Shown: positions 55,472 to 64,000 of the stretch, piece after piece | How the letters are laid out: each line of letters opens with the position of its first letter | How positions within the stretch are numbered: position 1 is the stretch's first letter | NCBI GenBank assembly: GCA_030142905.1 | Contig: JASJOG010000077.1 | Location: forward strand, 248,001-312,000 | From: Heliopora coerulea | Lineage: Eukaryota > Cnidaria > Anthozoa > Scleralcyonacea > Helioporidae | Direction of reading: 5' to 3' | Length of the DNA: 64,000 nucleotides | The notes under the pieces: model-generated | Told to the model about the DNA's origin: nothing | What the model saw: only the letters and a program-made list of their open reading frames with translations | Databases searched by the model: none | Translations under genes and position numbers: made by a program

Positions 55472-58400
55472 GTAGTTCATCTTCCCTATCAGTTGAATCG
55501 AGCGGGTTAGTTTTTGTAACTTTTCATTTTTTCAGAACAGTTCATTAACACCATTATTGTAATCGACTGAATACTATTTTGTTGATCATATGTCCGATTT
55601 GTAATGGCACTTTCCTTTGCTCGTTTCTTTGTGTCCGAATGTTTTTGCAACTAATGTTTTTCAAATAGACTTGATCAGCAGGGTTTGGCAGGTCTTTGTC
55701 TTCTTGTAGCATGCAGGTGGCGATTTTCATTCGATTATATATTTTACGCTCTAAATGAAGTCGTTTGACTTTTCAGTACATCATACTCGATCCTGAATAT
55801 CTATGAGAAGAATTGTCGGCCAGGTCGCAATGAATTTTCGACACTATGTTGTAAAACGTCAGAGAAATGAAGAATGATTATATCAGCACTTTCTTCAATG
55901 GTTTCAATTGGCCAGCTTGTTCTTACTAGTTATTTAATACAGTAAGAATGATTTATAACTGTGCGTGGGAAGCGTGTGACTACAAAATGAGCAACAATTG
56001 AAAATGGATATGAAATTGCCTGTGTGAGAGAAGAATTACGCCCTGGATGCGTGAAAATCTGAATATGAGTCATTGAATCTCGATCATTTTGTTGCATAAT
56101 GTAATTACTCAAGGATTGTCCATAAATAAGAAACAATTTGAGGCATTTGCCTTGAGAATCACTTTGAGAGGCTGAAAAATTTTAAATTTCAAAAGTTGAG
56201 CCAAAATGTAAGCCTCTCAATGTACTTTGAGGCAAGAAATAAATGCAGGATAAAACCCCATAAGATTTGTTTAACAGCATGTGGGAAATTTGGACCTCGA
56301 AAAACACAGTGCAATAGCAATTTTATTGCTGGGAAGTGATGCCGCGATTAACAAGGCGGGCGGAGTGACGTCATTGGTTCCAGTAGAGTCTCGCATACAT
56401 ACTTTTGTATTATGTATATTAGGAACATTTGGTGTTAGGAATTTTGACAGTTCGTTAAACTTGTCTGGATAACTTTCCATTCGACGCATTACAAACACGA
56501 GGAGTTAAGTTTAAATTAGGACTTCCTAGCCGGTCACTTTTCAACTGAAACACCCACATCAGAGCATCCTAAATTACCTACGAGGTAGAAATTTTTACTT
56601 TAACATTTCCTCAATATTATTGTCGATATTTGGCTTTCTTCTGTCCAAGGTCAATGAACCATACAATCGAGGATGAGCAATTCGATCTTTTCGATCACTT
56701 AAGAAGTAGTTCAACACACTGGTAAGTAGAATATTAAGTTTTGACCGCGTTAATGCCGAGAAGCTTGGAGTACATTTGATTGAAACCGTTGACTTTGACC
56801 AAAACATTACCCTAAATCTAATAAGTTTGCGAATACGGGGACATCTTTGTTAGATCAGCTTGTGTGAGTCTCAACAGGCATGCACTTGTGTTTGCTTTTA
56901 GTTTTTATGATTCATTGCATACCAGGTGATTTTTCATAAATCATCCAAAGAATATAATTCATGTTTACATTGTCGAACTTTGCCGCTTGTTGCTTTGTCC
57001 GACAATGTATTTACAAAGAGGCACTTTTCACAATCGGTTTGGTAACCTGAAAAGTGTAAAATGTGAAACTATTTGTACATGTGTGATGAATCAAATACCG
57101 CAGGGAATGGAAGTATTCATGAAAATGGTGAGTTGCTCTGATTTAGAAGAGATTTATTGACACGAACTTGATGTACTGTTGTCTTGAATTTCAGTAGAGA
57201 TTTATGCTAGTATGTATCTCATGCACTTCAAATGTGAACTTATAGCTTTTATTCGTTCCCATTCTTGTCTCGGTAGAGATTTCCAGGTTCGCACAATTGG
57301 TTATGACAACAGCAATGTGTTATTAAACAGCAAACTCTTCAGTCAAATACTAGGAGTACGTATAACTGTGATTCCATGAATTATAATTACGCTTTTGTTA
57401 CATCTTAAACGCAACGCAAAGTTTAAGTGGCAGCCGAACTTTAGAAATTCTTAACCTTGATCTCGGGAAGAACACTGGGACTCTGGGTGAATAACACCTT
57501 CTCAAGATCTACCTAAGTTTCTCTACGATTGTACCTCTTAACTTCGGATTATAATTATCGTTATGACCATTTACTACGAATCTTAAACTGCTGATTACTT
57601 CCGAACACCCTATATGTTTGTTTCGAGCGTTTTATGATACTGAGGTAGTCGTCTTCCATGTGAGGTTGGTGGGAAAGAAATGTATTAATTATGGTGGACT
57701 GTATCCGATAGATTATAAAGAATTAGGATCGAATTTTAGTTTTAATATATAACGAACCTCACAAAACCTAATTTTCATCTCTTACTCGCATATTGTTTCG
57801 TACTATAGTCGATAACATCTGGGAGGACGTCTTCACAGTTGCACTGTATTTGACTCACTGATAAAGTTCACGGGAAAACGCGAAATTCTTGATGATTTGT
57901 CAAAGATTTGCACGCAAATGCTACTTTGTTTCTATGCCAACCAACTGCAACTAGTTTGCCGAGCTTATTTTTGAATTTGCATTAATGAGCCAAGCTAAAA
58001 ACAGTGAAACAATTAAGTGATGCTGATTTGGCAGGTGTTATTTGGACACATTACGACGTGTTATGATACATTGGATCTGTCTTATGTAGTTGTTTAGTTG
58101 CATTTTGACACGTCTCTCAGTCTTCACTGTTCATTCCGCAAAAGCTCCTGCTATGAATTCGACCAGGTATCAGGTCTATTCCGATAACTTTGGGGTAAAC
58201 CCTGATAACAACATAATGGTATAATCTACCCCGCTAATATTTTAATGAAAAATGGCTGGCATGGCCTTTTAGAAGCCGCACGATTGATATGAGCCAACTT
58301 ATTCTTTCAGAGGTCTTGCTTTATGATTATGTTCTTACAAACTGTTACAGTTCAATGAAGAACATCTACGTATCGGTCTGCATGTCGTGTTTGGTATATA

Positions 58401-59692
58401 TCAAGTTGAAACAGCACAGACAAACTCTCTGAGTGATGGAGTGCGTTGGTTTGTCAGATAGTGTGATTGTCAATGATGTATCAGATTGATAAGACAGATC
58501 GATGTTCACCTTCGTTCAGCAAAGAGATGATTCAGTTTGCAAAAGCTATGGCAATATAATCTTGAATATGTTGAACTCGATACTTCTTCATTATGAACAA
58601 ATGTAAGTCTGTGTTACGCGTATTTGTTTTTCTTGCATGAAACCTAGCGCCATTGCTTGATTTTCATTCGCCCAGAAAAACGTACGCCGCTTATACTTGA
58701 TGTCACCTTACATGAAAACCGTCCCTCCTAGCCGTGGTCAATGCATTTTCTTTTGCAATTTTTTGGCCCTTATTCCAGTAACATAGACGATTTGGTTAAA
58801 ATAGGGAAGGAACGTCAATTAGTTTTGTAACATATTGTGAATAGTCAGGAATTCGATAGGTATAGATTAGCTGTGTGTATCACGGGTTTAAATGAATCTT
58901 ACTGTCTTATGAACGGCTGTCGCAGTTGTGGTGCAATCTATGTAAATGGCTCATACAATACAACGTCATCACACACTAACAGATTGCATGCACCACACAT
59001 GTAAAACTACCAGTTATTTAACACAATGGTGGTAATGTTGGCCTCTGAATATTTTTTGATTCTCAAATTATAGGTTTGTCGAAATGGTTCTTAGTTCAAA
59101 TCGTATCGTTTCGATTAATTTTAACTCAAATTAGTGAACGTACCCATCCTTTAAAACAAATGTCGTCTCTCAAAGTCTGCGCCAGTGGCCATCGCCTGTA
59201 CTCTCAAACTAGAGTAATGATTGACTAACTTCTAACACATGGCTTATATGTAATCGGCAGTTTGCTGACGCCCAATCGGATTTCGGTGCTATGAGTTCAT
59301 TATTTTGCTCATCTTGCCTTAAAATCTAGATTAAAATCCAAATTAATACTTTTTCGTCCACCCTGTAAATAAACGCGTAAATAGCTAAAAGGCAAATACT
59401 TTCCCACACGGACTTTACACTCGGTTAGAAAGTATATTTTAGAACAAGTCAGTAAAAACGTACAAAGCATTTACCATGATTTCATACAAGATTTCTTTAT
59501 TTGTGAAAAAACATTCGTATGACCAGTCAGAACGCTGATCACATCTAATAATCGATGTTTCTATTAACTTTTTTCTTCCTTTATCAATTAATTTATAGCT
59601 TGCTCGGACTTCTTTGATCAACTAAACTCAATTTCCTGAACAGTTGAAATTATAATTACATAGAAAAAATACACTTCTTGAATTACATTTGA

Positions 59693-60432
59693 ATGTCTTG
59701 CAGGGAAAATTTGTCACCTCTTAAACACGACGGAATCAACAGAAATATCTACCTACCACCTGCTCCATATTTTCAAAGTAACATGGAAAAGAGGACGAAG
59801 GACCATCGAAGAGACGTCGACACCAATGAACGCGTAGCTTCTCAAGAACAAGAAAAAGAAACAATTCCCAAGCTACTACGACATTTTTTAGGATATACAA
59901 CAGCGCACGGACTGGGGCGGTTGGGCGACGCCAAATCCTTATTTTGGAAAGTATTTTGGAGCATTGTTTGCTTGGGATCTTTTGGAATGTTTGCATATCA
60001 AGCCCGTGGGTTGTTTGTAATATTCTACTCCCGCCCGGTCACTACGAGTGTAAGGATCACCTTTGAGAAGGTAAAAGGAATGTCACATAATATTGTATGA
60101 ATGACGTAGCGTGATATTAGAAAGCTTAGGCAACTCGCTTTCTTTTCTTACCACACACCTTAGCTTCGAAGGAAGAACGCACAGAAGGTGGGAAAGAAAG
60201 AAGGGTTAAAGAAGGAAGAAAAGAAGGAAGAGAGAAAGAAAGAAAGAAAGAACGGAAGGGAGAAAGAAAGAAAGAAAGAAAGAAAGAAAGTAATGAAAAA
60301 CGGATGGACGGTAGGTAGGTAGGCAGGCAGGCGGGCAGGGAGGTAGGCAGGTGGGTAGGTAGATGGGTAGGTAGATATGTAGGTATATAGGTAGGTAGGC
60401 AAGTAAGTAGGTAGGTTGGCAGATAAGTAGGT

Positions 60433-60523
<91 letters not shown>

Positions 60524-63500
60524 TAGGTAGGTAGGCAGATAGGTAAGCAGCTGTGTACTTTGGTCAGTAGATGGGAAAGTGTGTAGTGTGTTGGTGGGAA
60601 GGTAAGAAAGTGCGTTGGAAAGCAGAAATTCGTTCGTTGGTTCGTCGGGCAATTGGTTAGTCGTTTGGTTGCTACATCAATATCCCTTTGGAGAAATGTG
60701 TTTTCATATTAAATCAAATAAACGTTGTACTGTACACCGATATATCTATCTATTTGTTTGCATTTTTAGCAAGTTCCTTTTCCAGCAGTAACCATATGTA
60801 ATTTGAATATGTTAAGAAGTGACTCAGTTCCTCAAGTGGTGAAACAAGAACTCGCTAAACAATACCAGAATTACAATGCTACGGCAGGTAAAAGAGTCAT
60901 TTGGGATTTTTGCTGTTTGATTCCAAAGAAATGGGAACTCTAATGGTGAATGAGGATGCATATCATCAGCATTGCTGAACAAGTCAAACTGTCTCATTTG
61001 AAATTGTATCAGGACACATATCTCTGCACTTTGTAGCAATTCAGTATCTTTTTCACACAGTTATGTACCGTCTATGACTACACTAAGGCAATATTAGTGG
61101 CGGATAATGTTCAATATTTGGGAGACTAACTCTTAAGAACAGTAGGACAACAGAATGCATTATGTTGACTGTCTGGAAAAATTTCGGGATTAAATACTTT
61201 GATATTATTTATTAAGATATTGTAAGGTATATAAATTTCTTATTTCATTTTTTAAGTTAATGTGAGAGTTTTCATCCCTAGACCTAAAATACTTGAGGAA
61301 GCTTAACCCTTTGTGAGTAATATGGACGGGATATAACCAGCTAGTCTACTTATAATCCGCCGTTGATTTCTCCACCTTTAACGCTACCTTTCCTGCTTCT
61401 CTTTTTCTGTCTCTATCTCTGTCTCTGTTTATCTCTCTCTCTCTCTTTAAATCGTAATTTAATGCGAGGTATCATGTGTTTGTTTCTCTAGACATAAGTA
61501 GCCGACGGGATCGACGAGATGTTGGAAAGCCCAACCCAATAACTTCCGAGAACCAAAACCTAAGTACAAAAGTCTCGGGCAAAGAGACGTTAACCCCATA
61601 CAGTAAGACCACATCCAGACCATCTACGCCATATTCTACGCAATTTAACTCATATTATACTCCGTATAACTCGTATTCTACTCCATATAACTCATATTCT
61701 ACTCCATATAACTCGTACTACCGGTACTCTGACCCTGGGTATGAATATCAACCTGGTTACTCCCAATTCAGCTATCAAGATCAAGAGTTGCTGCCACCAA
61801 AGGAAGATGTAGAGGAGCAAACCTTATTGTTAGAAAGATTCACAACAATAGTAACTCGCGTTCCAGAGGATCAACTAAAACTTGCAGGTCATCAGTTTAA
61901 AGATTTCGTTGCAAATTGTACCTGGAGAGGCTTGGAATGCAAAAACAGGTATGTATAAGGATTTGTGCGTGGATTAATCCCCAGTTTCTGCGGTGTAACC
62001 AGACGTTTAAAAGTTCATTTTATAATGCTACTTTTGTTTGGAAACATGGCGGCCGTTCATTTAAATCAAGCATTTACTTAAATACATAAAGCTTAATGAT
62101 TCAGTATTAATTGCCTTCGATGATGCACGGATTTCAACATCAAATTCATATGTATGATCAACCTGAAGGACAGAATGTCCCATTTATTTTCTGAATCATT
62201 GAAACTCGTCATTTATTCGTTGTAGAGTTCTCATTCATGATAAGCTTGGGAGTTATTTGGGTTGAATTAAATTAGAGATAACTGCAATATTTTAATCCCG
62301 TAGTAACTATTCCAAATGGTGGTATCAAAGCTGGAATTACAAATATGGAAATTGCTATACTTTCAACGGGGGAAAGGATAAAGACGAAGAGCCAATAAGA
62401 GTTTTAAGTACCAGTAAACCTGGACCAAGTCAAGGTACAGACAACTTAATAACCTCTAAACCATAAGGTATTAATACAAAACTTATTAACCCCTTCCTGT
62501 ACGAGCACGAGTAAAATCGTCTGGCGTTAGCCAGAGTAAAGTTAAGGGCTGTATACATGTGTGATCTTGTGCCTTGCGATTGACATCTTGGAGTATGTGT
62601 TCAACTGACGAGAGCGTCGAGGACAAACTACAGAGAATCATAAGTGGATATCTTGCAGCATTGCCTGCCATGAGTCTATTACATACACCAGGATGACAAT
62701 CGCAACGTGCGAAGTCGCACGTATAAACGGCCCTTTAAAAACTCGGATACTTCAACGACAATGTTCTTTCAACAAAAGCATTCTTCATGCAAAACTAAGA
62801 GAATGAACAACTTTTATTCTCCAGAGGTGTAATAAAGTTTAAGTGAGCCTAAAATAAGTACTGATTTATCGAAATGTTTTTCTTTGTCATGCAGGCCTCT
62901 CTTTAAGACTCAACATAGAACAGCACAAATATCTAAAAACCATCACTTCAGAGGCAGGTGTACGGGTAATTCTTCATGATCAAGGAGTGATGCCGTTTCC
63001 TTACTTAGAAGGATTTAGCGTCAGCCCAGGAATGTCGACTTCAGTTGGAATTCAAAAAGTAATTTTCTAATTTACTAATAAAGTAAAGTTAAATCTAATG
63101 ACACCTCTGAATGGTTGCTCCGCGTTCTCAATTTTCTTATAATTACTAGGGAATGTCAAGTAACTAATTAGAAGCGTTCAACATGCACGTATGTTAATTC
63201 AATCAATCAATCCAGTCAACCAATCAGTCAGTTAGTCGGTCGGTCGTCGGCCGTGTCTTCTTGTAAATAAAAAATTCGGTTAATTAAAGTGAGATAGACT
63301 GACGAGTGGTTTTAAAGGGCATGGTCACGAACCTAACTTTCCTATACCATTACGCTCAGAAAACTCTGTTATGTGATAAATTAGTATATAAGAAGGCAGT
63401 ACATTTTCTGGAGTGTCAATGTTTTTGGAGTGTATTTTTTTAGTGGTAAAAGCTGGTCGACTTTGAAACACCCAAGAAGCAAAATTCCTGACTACTTGCC

Positions 63501-63770
63501 TACTTATTGCAATTTATATAACGCCTATATAAGGTGCATAACGGGGCAAGAGTGTTAAGAGTGGTGGATATGCTTTGCTCTGGGAAGAAATAAAGATCCA
63601 ATGGTCTTCAACTTTGAAAGAAATCTGAACATATGTACATTTATGTCACTTTATAGACGGTTATTTCGAGGATTGATCGCTTTGGCAATAATACGTGCTG
63701 GGACATAAATGAATTAGACGAGAAGAACATATACCGCATTTTCTACAATATCACGAAATATACACAGCAG
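59693..63770 (+). CDS. Second DEG/ENaC/ASIC-family channel subunit, 3' end beyond window
   Basis: Paralogue of the gene at 37116-51060 in divergent orientation. Visible coding exons: 59704-60070 (or from an ATG at 59693), 60770-60887, 61492-61948, 62304-62434, 62895-63058 and 63657-63770. They total about 1351 bp, with all phases closing and matching the paralogue. It contains TTAHG, TM1, FPAVTICNLN, GNCYTFN, MPFPYLEGF and RIDRFGNNTC. The cysteine-rich, WPS and TM2 exons should lie past the right edge. The N-terminus is uncertain: the ATG at 59693 gives MSCRENLSP, but a tcttgcag acceptor at the equivalent place in the paralogue suggests an upstream first exon. Same likely function, ligand unknown; the two products could co-assemble as trimers, which is inference. 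Confidence 0.9.
59704..60070 (+). CDS. Channel 2: N-terminal part and TM1 exon
   Basis: Reads to [20 protein letters not shown], then hydrophobic VFWSIVCLGSFGMFAYQARG, and ends VRITFEK before gtaaaa. Acceptor gaatgtcttgcag at 59703. If that is not used, translation can begin at the in-frame ATG at 59693. Confidence 0.88.
60180..60300 (+). repeat. (GAAA)n-rich purine tract
   Basis: GAAG and GAAA tetramers in the intron between channel-2 exons 1 and 2. Confidence 0.85.
60310..60545 (+). repeat. (GGCA)n / (GGTA)n minisatellite
   Basis: About 235 bp of AGGC and AGGT tetramers. The reverse-strand open frame of CLPA and YLPT repeats is an artefact of this array. Confidence 0.92.
60770..60887 (+). 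CDS. Channel 2: FPAVTICNLN exon
   Basis: Acceptor gcatttttag, donor gtaaaa. Reads QVPFPAVTICNLNMLRSDSV and on to YQNYNATA. 118 bp, phase 0 to phase 1. Confidence 0.92.
61492..61948 (+). CDS. Channel 2: extracellular loop exon with YNSYSTP repeats
   Basis: Acceptor tttctctag, donor gtatgt. Basic start DISSRRDRRDVGKP, then a tyrosine-rich array with PYNSYSTPYNSY units near 61640-61720. It ends with LKLAGHQFKDFVANCTWRGL and ECKN, the conserved GHQF...CxWxGxxC block. 457 bp, phase 1 to phase 2. Confidence 0.9.
62304..62434 (+). CDS. Channel 2: GNCYTFN exon
   Basis: Acceptor aatcccgtag, donor gtacag. Reads NYSKWWYQSWNYKYGNCYTF and then STSKPGPSQG. 131 bp, as in the paralogue. Confidence 0.92.
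62435..62894. other. Intron of channel 2 holding a repeat copy
   Basis: Contains the TCGTCTGGCGTTAGCCAGAG repeat at about 62490-62700. No exon seen. Confidence 0.6.
62490..62700. repeat. Copy of the TCGTCTGGCG repeat family
   Basis: AGTAAAATCGTCTGGCGTTA followed by GCCAGAGTAAA gives the clearest core of the family; the complementary half is near 62600-62620. Confidence 0.6.
62895..63058 (+). CDS. Channel 2: GLSLRLNIEQ ... MPFPYLEGF exon
   Basis: Acceptor tttgtcatgcag, donor gtaatt. Contains SEAGVRVILHDQGVMPFPYL and SPGMSTSVGIQK. 164 bp, as in the paralogue. Confidence 0.93.
63657..63770 (+). CDS. Channel 2: RIDRFGNNTC exon
   Basis: Acceptor cactttatag, donor gtaagt. Reads TVISRIDRFGNNTCWDINEL and ends FYNITKYTQQ. 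114 bp, phase 0 at both ends. Last visible exon. Confidence 0.92.
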
Positions 63771-64000
63771 GTAAGTAGCACTGAGTTTTATGTGTCAGTA
63801 CTTCACGCAAGCGTAGCGGCAAAGGTTTATTTTAACTTTGGGGAACCTGAACCTTTATTGACGTCATCAATTACTAATAGGTCAATTTCATAGCCATATA
63901 GTTATTGAACTTTGAGTTTAGTTGTTCGTCGTTGGGTTAACCGAACTTGCCGCACCCAACAATAATTTTCACGATGCAATAGTTTGATTTGAGACGATAA

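Larger units (their letters stand above)
51061..59692. other. Region between the two divergent channel genes; no coding gene recognised
   Basis: 51.0-54.5 kb is duplicated at 33.0-35.5 kb. The region also holds a GGT/AGT triplet array, two hammerhead-like motifs, a 31-bp perfect hairpin, TA/TG microsatellites and a large inverted repeat. From 55.5 to 59.6 kb it is mostly unique AT-rich sequence without recognisable exons. The first exon of the plus-strand channel gene may lie here but was not identified. Confidence 0.5.

Noticed and set aside
57061..57130. Possible first exon of the second channel (ATG ... donor gtgagt)
   Set aside because: The exit phases available (0 or 1) do not fit the phase 2 needed by the next exon.
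60160..60652. Reverse-strand LPACLPA open frame
   Set aside because: Artefact of a GGCA/GGTA tetramer array in an intron.

Overview
The window looks like nuclear DNA from an anthozoan cnidarian (stony coral, corallimorph or sea anemone). It is AT-rich, has short exons in long introns with GT/AG boundaries and many interspersed repeats. Its two recognisable gene families are degenerin/ENaC/ASIC-type sodium channels and a secreted PAN/apple-EGF-pentraxin protein. The taxon is inferred from this content; no marker gene is present. Exon models were assembled by hand from translations, splice sites and intron phase.

Layout. (1) 1-1281: 3' end of a non-LTR retrotransposon with reverse-transcriptase remnants. 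(2) 2000-2205 (+) and 4292-4515 (-): two inverted paralogous terminal exons of an unidentified cysteine-containing protein; the first looks frameshifted. (3) 6771-20274 (-): a multi-exon gene encoding signal peptide, PAN/apple, EGF and two tandem pentraxin/LamG domains. A second signal-peptide exon of the same type lies at 23698-23815. (4) 26942-33020 (-): a decayed partial copy of the neighbouring channel gene. (5) 37116-51060 (-): an apparently complete DEG/ENaC channel gene. Its 13 coding exons total 1932 bp (643 residues) and every intron phase closes. (6) 52.6-53.2 kb: two hammerhead-ribozyme-like motifs 437 bp apart. (7) 59.7-63.77 kb (+): a second DEG/ENaC gene, divergent from the first, with six coding exons visible and its 3' part beyond the window.

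The two channel genes share exon phases; three consecutive exons have identical lengths (131, 164 and 114 bp). They differ in an early extracellular exon, which carries different low-complexity inserts. The decayed copy and intact gene (5) form an approximate tandem segmental duplication, about 26.9-35.5 kb against 37.1-54.5 kb. The middle of the left unit, from the first transmembrane exon to the first cysteine-rich exon, is missing.

The rest is introns and intergenic DNA with microsatellites, fold-back repeats, tRNA-like SINEs, two MITE-like elements with terminal inverted repeats, and at least three interspersed repeat families. No CRISPR array, rRNA gene or confident functional tRNA gene was seen.
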